A DNA stretch of 64,000 nucleotides from Flavobacterium enshiense (lineage in GTDB: Bacteria > Bacteroidota > Bacteroidia > Flavobacteriales > Flavobacteriaceae): NCBI RefSeq assembly GCF_022836875.1, contig NZ_CP090376.1, positions 2,418,001 through 2,482,000 of the forward strand. Reading direction: 5' to 3'. Below the pieces are notes generated by a model. That model had not been told where the DNA came from and searched no databases. It saw nothing but the letters and a program-made list of their open reading frames with translations. Shown here piece by piece: positions 8,575 to 18,425 of this stretch. The number at the start of each line of letters is the position of its first letter. Position 1 is the stretch's first letter. The translations under genes and the position numbers were made by a program.

Positions 8575-10515
8575 ATGAAAATTAAAACACTACTTATAAT
8601 TGCCATTTTCAGTATTGGTAATACTATATATTCTCAATTCGGGAAAGAAGCAAAAGCCGACAAAAGATACAACAATTACGCCTATGTCGATGCAATTGAA
8701 GTATATGAAAAAGTCGCCGAAAAGGGGCATAAATCCGTAAACTTATTTGAAAAACTCGGAAATGCCTATTACTTTAACGGGGAGTATGATAAGGCCGAAA
8801 AATGGTATTCGCAGTTGTTTGCAATGCCTGAAGCAGCTAATGTTGCTCCTGAATATTATTTCAGATATGCACAGTCACTGAAATCTGTCGGAAATTATGA
8901 TAAAGCAGATGAATATCTTAAAATGTTTTATCAGAAAACCAATAATCCTTCAGGTGAAGAATTGGTGAACAACAAAGATTATCTTGCTCAATTACGAAAA
9001 GATTCTGACAGGTATAAAGTTGAAAATGCTGGCGATATCAATAGTGAATATTCTGATTATGGATCAGTTTTTAAAGGAACCGACATTATTTTTACTTCAG
9101 CACGAAAAAACAAGGATGTATTTCAGAAAAAACACAGTTGGACAGGACAATACTTCACTCGACTTTTCACTGCAAAAGCAGCCGAAGACGGAAAGTTAAG
9201 CGACCCTCAGGAATTTTCAAAAGATTTGGACTCAAAATTCCACGAAGCAACTCCAGTGTTTTCAAAAGACGGCAATACCGTTTATTTTACCAGAAACAAT
9301 TATACTGATGGTAAAAAAGGGAAAAGCAGTGATAAAGTAATGAAGCTAAAAATTTATAAAGCCACTTTAAAAGACGGAAAATGGCAGGATGTAAAGGAAC
9401 TTCCGTTTAACAACAATAATTACAGTGTGGCCCACCCTGCTTTGAGTCCGGATGAAAAAACATTGTACTTTTCATCTGATATGCCGGGAAGTATAGGTGG
9501 TTCAGACATTTTCAAGGTGGCCATCAATGAAGACGGTTCTTTTGGAGCTCCTGAAAATTTAGGAAAAGCCATTAATTCACCTTTACGTGAAACATTCCCT
9601 TTCATTACAGATAAAAACGTATTGTATTTTTCTTCCGATGATCATTTAGGAATCGGTGGTCTTGATGTATTTGAAGCCAAAATGAATAAAGACGGCTCAT
9701 TCACTTCGATTAAAAATGTTGGTGCACCTGTAAATAGTTCAAAAGACGATTTCAGTTATATAGTAAATACTAAAACCCATGTTGGTTACTTTACTTCTAA
9801 CAGAGAAGGCGGTGTAGGTTCCGATGATATTTATAAATTCAAGGAAAACGTTTGCGAGCAGCTATTAAAAGGATCCGTTTCCGATATGCTTTCAATGGCT
9901 CGCATACCGGCCGCAAAAGTGTCTCTTTTTGATGCTGATATGACGCTGATCAAAACAGTAGACGCAAACGAAAATGGAGATTTTATCTTTAATGAAAATA
10001 TCGATTGTGATAAAAAATACTATTTAAGAGGGGAACATCAGGATTATGAAACTAAAGAAATTCCCGTTACAATTCCATTGGCTTCCGGAGAAACGAAAGC
10101 AGATATTTCGCTTGAGAAAAAAATGGTTCCGATTGTTCCCGGAGTTGACCTTGGAAAAATCCTGGATGTGAGTATTATTTATTTTGATTTGGACAAATCG
10201 GATATCCGCGAAGATGCCGCTGCCGATTTACAAAAAGTTATAGCTGTAATGGAAAAATATCCAAACATGAAAGTAGATATTCGTTCACATACCGACAGTC
10301 GCCAAACGCATAAATACAATGAACGCCTTTCAGACAGAAGAGCAAAATCAACTTTAGAATATATGGTTAAAAATGGTATCGATCGAAGCAGATTAACTGC
10401 AAAAGGATACGGAGAAACAAAATTAATAAATGGTTGTTCTGACGGTGTAAAATGCTCTGAAGAAGATCATCAGAAAAACAGACGAAGTGAATTTATCGTC
10501 ATCAGTTTAGATTAA
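8575..10515 (+). CDS. OmpA family protein with TPR and PD40 propeller repeats (copy 1, 646 aa)
   Basis: Periplasmic/outer-membrane peptidoglycan-binding protein. It has a signal peptide (first about 20 residues, ending TIYSQ), TPR-like helices (about 30-120, e.g. KLGNAYYFNGEYDKAEKWY), WD40-like/PD40 propeller blades (about 165-420, with repeated TPVFSKDGNTVYFTR, HPALSPDEKTLYFSSD and GGSDIF/GGLDVF motifs), a carboxypeptidase-regulatory-like beta domain (about 430-525), and a C-terminal OmpA domain (about 535-646, with YFDLDKSDIR, SHTDSR and NRRSEF). The same architecture follows sprB/sprF in gliding flavobacteria. It is probably the last gene of the cassette, since a strong terminator follows 30 bp later. 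It probably ties the adhesin/SprF complex to the cell wall; this is inferred from domains and context. Confidence 0.9.
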   Translation: MKIKTLLIIAIFSIGNTIYSQFGKEAKADKRYNNYAYVDAIEVYEKVAEKGHKSVNLFEKLGNAYYFNGEYDKAEKWYSQLFAMPEAANVAPEYYFRYAQSLKSVGNYDKADEYLKMFYQKTNNPSGEELVNNKDYLAQLRKDSDRYKVENAGDINSEYSDYGSVFKGTDIIFTSARKNKDVFQKKHSWTGQYFTRLFTAKAAEDGKLSDPQEFSKDLDSKFHEATPVFSKDGNTVYFTRNNYTDGKKGKSSDKVMKLKIYKATLKDGKWQDVKELPFNNNNYSVAHPALSPDEKTLYFSSDMPGSIGGSDIFKVAINEDGSFGAPENLGKAINSPLRETFPFITDKNVLYFSSDDHLGIGGLDVFEAKMNKDGSFTSIKNVGAPVNSSKDDFSYIVNTKTHVGYFTSNREGGVGSDDIYKFKENVCEQLLKGSVSDMLSMARIPAAKVSLFDADMTLIKTVDANENGDFIFNENIDCDKKYYLRGEHQDYETKEIPVTIPLASGETKADISLEKKMVPIVPGVDLGKILDVSIIYFDLDKSDIREDAAADLQKVIAVMEKYPNMKVDIRSHTDSRQTHKYNERLSDRRAKSTLEYMVKNGIDRSRLTAKGYGETKLINGCSDGVKCSEEDHQKNRRSEFIVISLD

Positions 10516-10545
10516 TTTCATTCTTTTTTACAATTCGTTTAATTA

Positions 10546-10575
10546 AAAAAGCATTCACCTGTGTGAATGCTTTTT
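10546..10575 (+). terminator. Rho-independent terminator after cassette copy 1
   Basis: Perfect stem AAAAAGCATTCAC / GTGAATGCTTTTT with a four-base loop and a following T-run. The same hairpin follows cassette copy 2. Confidence 0.9.
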
Positions 10576-10580
10576 CATTT

Positions 10581-10760
10581 TTGGAGATATTTCTCTAAAA
10601 TGATTAAGTCCGAAAATATTGATATCACTATATTGAAATTTGTAAAAAATAACCAAAAAAAAAACAAGTTTTGGAGATATTTCTCTAAAATGATTAAGTC
10701 CGAAAATATTGATATCACTATATTGAAATTTGTAAAAAATAACCAAAAAAAAAACAAGTT
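10581..10760 (+). repeat. Perfect 2 x 90-bp tandem repeat at the cassette junction
   Basis: Two directly adjacent copies (10581-10670 and 10671-10760) beginning ttggagatatttctct and ending accaaaaaaaaaacaagtt appear identical base for base. They occupy nearly all of the spacer between the end of cassette unit 1 and the start of unit 2. The sequence is not present before unit 1 or after unit 2. Because 90 is a multiple of three, open frames run through it in several directions; these look accidental. Confidence 0.9.
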
Positions 10761-10775
10761 TTTGTTTATAAAATA

Positions 10776-11145
10776 AATGTTAATTCACAGATAAAACGGT
10801 TACTTTCGTCGGAAATACCCACAACTTTTATCATTTTAGCACTTATTTTAAGTAACTTAGCATCAGCAAGTTATCGAAATACCTTATTTGAATCATCAGA
10901 TCATTTTAAATCATAATACCACAACAAGAATAGTGATACCCTTCACTCGACTTGTATACTGTTCTATAAAAGAATAGGTACGTACTTGCGTCATTACTTT
11001 TCCAACAAATTTTCATTGCTGTGTAAATTTTGGAGCAGAATGCTGTTTGTATACTTTTTTGTAATGCAAATAAAATCTCTGCCTCTAAAATTAGTATGTT
11101 TTTATGTTAACGATTTATTGGATTTTAATCTATAAAGTAATGTCC
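10776..11145 (+). promoter_or_regulatory. Conserved long leader/promoter region of adhesin copy 2
   Basis: Counterpart of 539-912. The frame corresponding to the open frame of the copy 1 leader meets a stop (ctataaag, about 11130), and indels shift the frames, so conservation here is at the nucleotide level. A candidate -7 element, tactttcg, lies near 10802. The gap of roughly 340 bp to the adhesin start suggests a long 5' UTR. Confidence 0.45.
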
Positions 11146-14100
11146 ATGAAACCAAAAATTACCTTATTCGTGTTATTCTTCCTGATGGGAATTAATAACG
11201 TTTTTCCTCAGTTTACGCCTCAAAAACCAGACTTACGTTTATGTGGTTCGGCCCCGAATTATTATGAAGGTTACTTTAATTGTTCTTCTAATAATTATAC
11301 ACTAGATCAGGTTTTTATCAGCTTGACCAATCAAAACGGAGTACCATTGTCCAACACAACGTGTACCCCGGGAACCAGTCAGCAAATGTATGTTATGTTG
11401 AATTATACCTCTAATTCAAACAGCAACATTACACAAACCCGAATTTTTGCCGACTTATCAATTGACGGAAATGTCATTCCTATTAACAAATATCTTGGTT
11501 CTGTAGCCCCTGGCGGCGGTCAACGTCAAATCTACGGCCCCTTTACCTGGACCTGTGGACAGGAGTTGAGATTATGCCGAATTCTGGTAGTATGGCAAAC
11601 AAGTGGAGGTGTTAATGATCCAGAACTCAGTTCGTACGATTGTAACACATACAGCAAATCACAATGTGAATTTGGCGACTGTATGATTGTTGCTGCACCA
11701 CTAGCAGTTGAATACTCGTATACCGGTTGTTGGAACGGAAACCAATCGACTGTAGTATTTCAAAACTTGACTTCAGGAGGTATAGCTCCTTATACTTATT
11801 CATGGAATTTTGGGGATGGTTCTCCAATATCAACACAACAGAATCCAACTCATAATTTCCCTTATCCCGGAGGTCCTTACACTGTCACCTTAACGGTAAC
11901 GGATTCAAATCTTCCAATCCCTCTTGTCAGCACCTATACGCAAGTCATTACTCCTCCTGCTCCGATAACCATTACAGGTCAAGTGACTTCTGCGAGTTGT
12001 GCAAATCAGAATAATGGTGCTATTAATGCTACAGTTTCAGGAGGCACTCCTCCTTATACCTATTCATGGAACAATGGGCAAACCACACAAGATATTTCAG
12101 GGTTAGCTCCCGGAACATACACTCTTACCGTAACTGATGCTTTTGGATGTACAAAAAGTCAATCATTTATAATTGGAAATGGTGACACATCAAATCCAGT
12201 GATAACAGCTCCAAATGATTTATCTATAGAAGGATGTGGGCCAAGTTCTTTAACATCACCAGGGCAATTAGCTTTTTCGGTCACTCCTGTTACTATAAAC
12301 CTTGCTCAATTCACTACGGCTGGAGGAAGCTATACTGATGCATCATCAATAAGTACAATTACTTATCAGGACGTTGCTTCTGGCACTTGTCCTACTATAG
12401 TTACCAGAACGTTCCGATTAACTGACGCTTGTGGAAATCCTGGTTCCGACCAGCAGATTATCACTATTGATGATACAACTCCGCCTGCATTTGCAGCTTT
12501 ACCAGCACCTTCGACTATAAATTGTCCTGCGGTTCCTCAATTTGCACAAGCGATTGTTACCGACAATTGTGGTCCTGGCTTTAGCCTTTCTCACAATGAT
12601 GTAACTACTCCGGGACAATGTGCCGGCTCTTATTCGGTAACCAGAACATGGACAGCAACAGACGCTTGTGGAAATACATCCACAAAAACTCAAACCATTA
12701 ATGTTCGTGATGTAACTGCTCCGCTAATTGCGGCTTTACCGGCAACATCAACCATTAACTGTCCGGCTGTCCCTCAATTCGCAGAGGCTACAGCCACCGA
12801 CAATTGTGGTTCAGCATTTACTTTAACCCATAATGATGTCATTACACCTGGAAACTGTGCCGGAAGATATTCTGTAACAAGAACATGGACCGCTACGGAT
12901 GCCTGTCAAAACACATCTACTAAATCACAAACTATAATTGTTCAGGATTCAACGCCTCCTCAAGTACCACAAGCCCCTCCTGGCATAACGGTTTCTTGTA
13001 GTGGTCAAATCCCGCAAATGATTTCATTAACCGCCAATGATGCTTGTGGCGGACCAATTACAGTAGCAGGAAAAGACTCCATAACAGCGGGAAGTTGTTC
13101 CAGTAGTTTTACCGTAACCAGAACGTGGACCTTCACCGATGCTTGTGGAAACACTTCGTCTGTAAATCAAATTATCAATGTATCAGATACATCTGATCCA
13201 TCTTTACCTTCAGCACCGCCTGCTATTACAGTTTCTTGTGCCGGTGAAGTTCCTCCAATGGTTTCTTTAACTGCAACAGATACCTGTGCAGGAGAAATTA
13301 CAGTTATGGGTGTTGATACAACTACACCTGGAAATTGCCCTAGCTCGTACATCATTACACGCAGATGGACATTTGCAGATCCATGCGGAAATTCAGATTC
13401 TGTATCACAAACAATCACGGTTCGTGATACAACACCTCCTATAATTCAACCGCTTCCAGCAGCAACAACTATCGATTGTAAAGCACAGCCTCAATTTGCG
13501 CAGGCCGTAGCGGCAGACAATTGTAATTTACCTGTAACACTAACGCATAGAGATGTTATCACTCCGGGTCAATGTCCTGGTTCTTATTCTATAACCAGAA
13601 CATGGACTGCTACAGATGCATGCGGAAATCCAGCCAACGCTTCACAAACAATAAACGTTCAGGATACTACACCACCGGTATTTAGCGCTTTACCTGGGGA
13701 AACAACCATTGACTGTAAACAACAAGTTCAATTTTCACAAGCTCAAGCTACGGACGACTGTAGCCTTCCGATAGCTTTAACACACGTTGATGTGACTACA
13801 CCAGGACAATGTCCAGGTTCCTATTCTGTTACCAGAACATGGACAGCTAAAGATGCCTGTGGAAATCCTTCTACCGCTACGCAAACGATAAACGTTCAGG
13901 ATACTACACCACCTGTATTTGAGGCCCTTCCTGAAGTTTCATCTATTGATTGTACTGCAACACCTGTATTTGCTCAGGCTGTAGCTACAGACAACTGTAG
14001 CCTTCCTATAGCTTTAACACATGCTGACGTGACTGCACCGGGACAATGTCCAGGCTCCTACTCCATTACCAGAACATGGACAGCTGAAGATGCCTGCGGA

Positions 14101-15456
14101 AATAAATCAACCGCTTCGCAAACGATAAACGTTCAGGATACTACACCACCTGTATTTGAGGCCCTTCCTGAAGTTTCAACTATAAATTGTCCAACTCAGC
14201 CTGAATTCGCTCAACCTGTAGCCACAGATAATTGTAGTTTACCTATAACATTTACTTTTGCAGATGTGACTACTCCGGGACAATGTGCAGGATCTTATTC
14301 TATAACCAGAACTTGGACAGCTAAAGATGCCTGCGGAAATCCATCTACAGCATCACAAACCATAAATGTTCAGGATGTAACTGCTCCTGTATTGCCTGAA
14401 TTGCAAGCTGACATTACAGTATCTTGTGCATCTGAAGTTCCGGCACCTCATTCTCTGACAGCGGTAGACAATTGTACCGGAAATATAACAGCGGAAAGTG
14501 TAGATGTAATTGTTCCGGGAAGCTGTCCTAATTCATTTGTAGTTACCAGAACATGGACATTTACGGATGCTTGCAATAATACAAACTCAATGTCACAGAT
14601 AATAACTGTTTCTGATGAAACTCCGCCGGTATTAGTTAAAAATATTAGTGAAGTGATAGAAGCAACATGTTCCAATATTCCAACTCCCCTTCAACCTGAA
14701 TTCGCTGATAATTGCGGAGGTGATGTAACAGTTACTTATGAAGAACATGTGGATCCGAACTCTGAAATAGAAGGCAGTTATGACATCATCAGAACATGGA
14801 CCGCAACAGACAGTTGTGGCAATCAAACTGTGGTTTCACAAACTGTTCATGTAACTGTTGGCGACACGTTTAATGCTGACAATCCGGATATTTGTAACAA
14901 TATTCCTGCTAATTCCGCTTTCAATTTGATGTCGCTTCTTCCGGGTGGAACAGAGCCTGGAGGCCATTGGGTGGGAGTAAACATTTTAGATGCCCTTATT
15001 AATCATGAGAATAATACACTTGACGTGACTCAGTTAGAAGTTGGTTATTATACACTCCAATACATCCTTACAACTGAACAAACAACATGTCCAAGAAAAT
15101 TAGAATTCTATGTTCATGTGGTTGATAATTGCGGAGTTTTGGCGGAGTGTGATATTAACGTGTACAACGGATTCTCTCCGAATAATGATGGCGATAACGA
15201 TATCCTTGTGATCCAGGGATTAGAGTGCTACGCGGAAAACAAAGTTCAGATATACAACAGATGGGGAATTCTGGTGTTCGAAAAAAGCGGATATAACAAT
15301 ACAACAGTTGTTTTTGACGGAAAATCAGAAGGAAGAGCTACCCTTAACAAAAGTGAATTATTACCTGGTGGAACCTATTTCTACATCCTGAAATACAAAG
15401 ACAACGAGCAGGGTAATTGGCATGACAAATCTGGCTATTTATATTTAAGCAGATAA
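11146..15456 (+). CDS. SprB-like T9SS type B cargo: HYR-repeat surface adhesin (copy 2, 1436 aa)
   Basis: Same architecture as the protein at 913: signal peptide (MKPKITLFVLFFLMGINNVF…), N-terminal Cys-containing region, PKD domain with WNFGDG, one SprB repeat, about 10 HYR-like four-Cys modules (about 444-1239), and a type B CHU_C domain at the end. The module series is different from copy 1: it lacks the six-module super-repeat and uses TTPPVFEALPEVS-type modules more often. The N-terminal 440 residues are similar but clearly diverged; the C-terminal roughly 300 are nearly identical to copy 1. ATG 11146 starts the signal peptide; ATG 11140 (MSMKPK) is two codons upstream. It probably alternates with or complements copy 1 as surface filament (inference). 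Confidence 0.9.
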   Translation: MKPKITLFVLFFLMGINNVFPQFTPQKPDLRLCGSAPNYYEGYFNCSSNNYTLDQVFISLTNQNGVPLSNTTCTPGTSQQMYVMLNYTSNSNSNITQTRIFADLSIDGNVIPINKYLGSVAPGGGQRQIYGPFTWTCGQELRLCRILVVWQTSGGVNDPELSSYDCNTYSKSQCEFGDCMIVAAPLAVEYSYTGCWNGNQSTVVFQNLTSGGIAPYTYSWNFGDGSPISTQQNPTHNFPYPGGPYTVTLTVTDSNLPIPLVSTYTQVITPPAPITITGQVTSASCANQNNGAINATVSGGTPPYTYSWNNGQTTQDISGLAPGTYTLTVTDAFGCTKSQSFIIGNGDTSNPVITAPNDLSIEGCGPSSLTSPGQLAFSVTPVTINLAQFTTAGGSYTDASSISTITYQDVASGTCPTIVTRTFRLTDACGNPGSDQQIITIDDTTPPAFAALPAPSTINCPAVPQFAQAIVTDNCGPGFSLSHNDVTTPGQCAGSYSVTRTWTATDACGNTSTKTQTINVRDVTAPLIAALPATSTINCPAVPQFAEATATDNCGSAFTLTHNDVITPGNCAGRYSVTRTWTATDACQNTSTKSQTIIVQDSTPPQVPQAPPGITVSCSGQIPQMISLTANDACGGPITVAGKDSITAGSCSSSFTVTRTWTFTDACGNTSSVNQIINVSDTSDPSLPSAPPAITVSCAGEVPPMVSLTATDTCAGEITVMGVDTTTPGNCPSSYIITRRWTFADPCGNSDSVSQTITVRDTTPPIIQPLPAATTIDCKAQPQFAQAVAADNCNLPVTLTHRDVITPGQCPGSYSITRTWTATDACGNPANASQTINVQDTTPPVFSALPGETTIDCKQQVQFSQAQATDDCSLPIALTHVDVTTPGQCPGSYSVTRTWTAKDACGNPSTATQTINVQDTTPPVFEALPEVSSIDCTATPVFAQAVATDNCSLPIALTHADVTAPGQCPGSYSITRTWTAEDACGNKSTASQTINVQDTTPPVFEALPEVSTINCPTQPEFAQPVATDNCSLPITFTFADVTTPGQCAGSYSITRTWTAKDACGNPSTASQTINVQDVTAPVLPELQADITVSCASEVPAPHSLTAVDNCTGNITAESVDVIVPGSCPNSFVVTRTWTFTDACNNTNSMSQIITVSDETPPVLVKNISEVIEATCSNIPTPLQPEFADNCGGDVTVTYEEHVDPNSEIEGSYDIIRTWTATDSCGNQTVVSQTVHVTVGDTFNADNPDICNNIPANSAFNLMSLLPGGTEPGGHWVGVNILDALINHENNTLDVTQLEVGYYTLQYILTTEQTTCPRKLEFYVHVVDNCGVLAECDINVYNGFSPNNDGDNDILVIQGLECYAENKVQIYNRWGILVFEKSGYNNTTVVFDGKSEGRATLNKSELLPGGTYFYILKYKDNEQGNWHDKSGYLYLSR

Positions 15457-15505
15457 TTCTCATACTTCTATTAGTTATTTACCAAATTAATTTAAATTAG
15501 TGAAC

Positions 15506-16414
15506 ATGAAGACAAAATTAATAACACTCGTTTTGGGATTAATAGGTATGATGGGTTATGCTCAACAAGACTCACAGTATACACAATATATGTATAATAC
15601 TATTTCCATAAATCCTGCATATGCCGGTTCGCGAGAAGTTCTGAGTATCTTTGGACTATACAGAACTCAGTGGGTAGGTTTAGACGGTGCGCCAGAAACA
15701 ATGACATTTTCAGTAAACTCACCGATTAGCGATTCGAGTTTTGGAGTCGGTTTGTCCTTTGTTAATGATAAAATCGGACCAGCCAGTGAAAGCGCAATAT
15801 CGGCAGACCTGTCTTACTACCTGCAAATCTCTGATAATTACAAACTGGCATTCGGTGTAAAAGGAACTGCAAATCTTTTCAATATTGATGTTAATAAACT
15901 GAGAATAGAGAATCCGGATGATCCTCGTTTTCAAAATCTTGATAACGACTTTACCGGGAATGTCGGAGTTGGGTTTTATTTGTATTCTGATAAATTCTAC
16001 GCTGGTTTATCTATTCCTTATTGGTTAGAAACCAATCATTACAAAGATAATTCCGTTTCAATTACAAAGGAAAAAAGACACTACTACTTCATAACAGGTT
16101 ATGTTTTTGATGTTGGAAGCAATTTAAAAATAAAACCTTCTATTCTTGCGAAAGCTGCAGAAGGAGCTCCGTTTCAAGGTGACGCTTCTTTAAACTTCTT
16201 GATTTATGACAAACTAACTCTGGGAGCTGCCTACCGATGGGATGCTGCCTGGAGTGCAATGGCCGGATTTCAAATATCAAACTCTCTCTTTGCAGGATAT
16301 GCGTATGATATGGAAACTACTGATTTAAAGAATTATAACGACGGGTCTCATGAGATCTTCCTGAGATGGGAATTGTTCAATAATTCTAAAATGTTAACTC
16401 CTCGTTTCTTCTAA
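15506..16414 (+). CDS. PorP/SprF family type IX secretion membrane protein (copy 2)
   Basis: 302 residues, identical to the protein at 7655 except for one Thr-to-Pro change. It has the same signal peptide and the same family motifs (QYTQYMYN, INPAYAGSR). Its position directly after the second adhesin gene, with the same intergenic sequence, implies the partner was duplicated as part of the whole cassette. ATG 15506 is used; GTG 15500 is the alternative. With two nearly interchangeable copies, either protein could in principle serve either adhesin. Confidence 0.9.
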   Translation: MKTKLITLVLGLIGMMGYAQQDSQYTQYMYNTISINPAYAGSREVLSIFGLYRTQWVGLDGAPETMTFSVNSPISDSSFGVGLSFVNDKIGPASESAISADLSYYLQISDNYKLAFGVKGTANLFNIDVNKLRIENPDDPRFQNLDNDFTGNVGVGFYLYSDKFYAGLSIPYWLETNHYKDNSVSITKEKRHYYFITGYVFDVGSNLKIKPSILAKAAEGAPFQGDASLNFLIYDKLTLGAAYRWDAAWSAMAGFQISNSLFAGYAYDMETTDLKNYNDGSHEIFLRWELFNNSKMLTPRFF

Positions 16415-16425
16415 ATTGAATAGTT

Positions 16426-18366
16426 ATGAAAATTAAAACACTACTTATAATTGTCATTTTCAGTATTGGTAATACTACATATTCTCAATTCGGGAAAGAA
16501 GCAAAAGCCGACAAAAGATACAACAATTACGCCTATGTCGATGCAATTGAAGTATATGAAAAAGTCGCCGAAAAGGGGCATAAATCCGTAAACTTATTTG
16601 AAAAACTCGGAAATGCCTATTACTTTAACGGGGAGTATGATAAGGCCGAAAAATGGTATTCGCAGTTGTTTGCAATGCCTGAAGCAGCTAATGTTGCTCC
16701 TGAATATTATTTCAGATATGCACAGTCACTGAAATCTGTCGGGAATTATGATAAAGCAGATGAATATCTGAAAATGTTTTATCAGAAAACCAATAATCCT
16801 TCAGGTGAAGAATTGGTGAACAATAAAGATTATCTTGCTCAATTACGAAAAGATTCTGACAGGTATAAAGTTGAAAATGCTGGCGATATCAATAGTGAAT
16901 ATTCTGATTATGGCTCAGTTTTTAAAGGAACCGACATTATTTTTACTTCAGCCCGAAAAAACAAGGATGTATTTCAGAAAAAACACAGTTGGACAGGACA
17001 ATACTTCACTCGACTTTTCACTGCAAAAGCAGCCGAAGACGGAAAATTAAGCGACCCTCAGGAATTTTCAAAAGATTTGGACTCAAAATTCCACGAAGCA
17101 ACTCCAGTCTTTTCAAAAGACGGCAATACCGTTTATTTTACCAGAAACAATTATTTTGATGGTAAAAAAGGTAAAAGCACCGATAAAGTAATGAAGCTTA
17201 AAATCTTTAAAGCCACTTTAAAAGACGGAAAATGGCAGGATGTAAAGGAACTTCCGTTTAACAACGATAATTACAGTGTGGCCCACCCAGCTTTGAGTCC
17301 GGATGAAAAAACATTGTACTTTTCATCTGATATGCCGGGAAGTATAGGTAGTTCAGACATTTTCAAGGTAGCCATCAATGAAGACGGTTCTTTTGGAGCT
17401 CCTGAAAATTTAGGAAAAGCCATTAATTCACCTTTACGTGAAACATTCCCTTTCATTACAGATAAAAACGTATTGTATTTTTCATCCGATGATCATTTAG
17501 GAATCGGTGGTCTTGATGTATTTGAAGCCAAAATGAATAAAGACGGCTCATTCACTTCGATTAAAAATGTTGGTGCACCTGTAAACAGTTCAAAAGACGA
17601 TTTCAGTTATATAGTAAATACTAAAACCCATGTTGGTTACTTTACTTCTAACAGAGAAGGCGGTGTAGGTTCCGATGATATTTATAAATTCAAGGAAAAC
17701 GTTTGCGAGCAGCTATTAAAAGGATCCGTTTCCGATATGCTTTCAATGGCTCGCATACCGGCCGCAAAAGTGTCTCTTTTTGATGCTGATATGACGCTGA
17801 TCAAAACAGTAGACGCAAACGAAAATGGAGATTTTATCTTTAATGAAAATATCGATTGTGATAAAAAATACTATTTAAGAGGGGAACATCAGGATTATGA
17901 AACTAAAGAAATTCCCGTTACAATTCCATTGGCTTCCGGAGAAACGAAAGCAGATATTTCGCTTGAGAAAAAAATGGTTCCGATTGTTCCCGGAGTTGAC
18001 CTTGGAAAAATCCTGGATGTGAGTATTATTTATTTTGATTTGGACAAATCGGATATCCGCGAAGATGCCGCTGCCGATTTACAAAAAGTTATAGCTGTAA
18101 TGGAAAAATATCCAAACATGAAAGTAGATATTCGTTCACATACCGACAGTCGCCAAACGCATAAATACAATGAAAAGCTTTCAGACAGAAGAGCAAAATC
18201 AACTTTAGAATATATGGTTAAAAATGGTATCGATCGAAGCAGGTTAACTGCAAAAGGATACGGAGAAACAAAATTAATAAATGGTTGTTCTGACGGTGTA
18301 AAATGCTCTGAAGAAGATCATCAGAAAAACAGACGAAGTGAATTTATCGTCATCAGTTTAGATTAA
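16426..18366 (+). CDS. OmpA family protein with TPR and PD40 propeller repeats (copy 2, 646 aa)
   Basis: Same length and domains as the protein at 8575. Visible differences are few: an Ala/Val and an Ile/Thr in the signal peptide, scattered substitutions in the propeller (NYFDGK for NYTDGK, STDK for SSDK, IFKATL for IYKATL, NNDN for NNNN, GSSD for GGSD), and NEK for NER in the OmpA domain. It ends the second cassette and is followed by the same terminator. It is expected to anchor the surface apparatus to peptidoglycan. Confidence 0.9.
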   Translation: MKIKTLLIIVIFSIGNTTYSQFGKEAKADKRYNNYAYVDAIEVYEKVAEKGHKSVNLFEKLGNAYYFNGEYDKAEKWYSQLFAMPEAANVAPEYYFRYAQSLKSVGNYDKADEYLKMFYQKTNNPSGEELVNNKDYLAQLRKDSDRYKVENAGDINSEYSDYGSVFKGTDIIFTSARKNKDVFQKKHSWTGQYFTRLFTAKAAEDGKLSDPQEFSKDLDSKFHEATPVFSKDGNTVYFTRNNYFDGKKGKSTDKVMKLKIFKATLKDGKWQDVKELPFNNDNYSVAHPALSPDEKTLYFSSDMPGSIGSSDIFKVAINEDGSFGAPENLGKAINSPLRETFPFITDKNVLYFSSDDHLGIGGLDVFEAKMNKDGSFTSIKNVGAPVNSSKDDFSYIVNTKTHVGYFTSNREGGVGSDDIYKFKENVCEQLLKGSVSDMLSMARIPAAKVSLFDADMTLIKTVDANENGDFIFNENIDCDKKYYLRGEHQDYETKEIPVTIPLASGETKADISLEKKMVPIVPGVDLGKILDVSIIYFDLDKSDIREDAAADLQKVIAVMEKYPNMKVDIRSHTDSRQTHKYNEKLSDRRAKSTLEYMVKNGIDRSRLTAKGYGETKLINGCSDGVKCSEEDHQKNRRSEFIVISLD

Positions 18367-18395
18367 TTTCATTCTTTTTTACAATTCGTTTAATT

Positions 18396-18425
18396 AAAAA
18401 AGCATTCACCTGTGTGAATGCTTTT
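18396..18425 (+). terminator. Rho-independent terminator after cassette copy 2
   Basis: Same AAAAAGCATTCAC / GTGAATGCTTTTT hairpin as at 10546. After it the duplicated similarity stops. Confidence 0.9.

Larger units (their letters stand above)
539..10581 (+). repeat. Tandem gene-cassette duplication, unit 1 (adhesin-PorP/SprF-OmpA)
   Basis: Comparison with 10776-18432 shows one continuous homologous block: leader, adhesin gene, PorP/SprF gene, OmpA gene and rho-independent terminator. Similarity starts at the shared aatgttaattcac and ends just after the terminator at ctttttcatttt. Unit 1 is about 2.4 kb longer than unit 2, all of it from extra HYR modules in the adhesin. From about 6600 to the end the units are nearly identical; upstream of that they differ at many positions. 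No transposase or integrase flanks the units. Confidence 0.9.

Noticed and set aside
10555..10776. Open frames of 60-69 codons on both strands over the 90-bp repeat
   Set aside because: They arise because the repeat unit is 90 bp (divisible by three) without stops; composition is plain AT-rich spacer and there is no start context.
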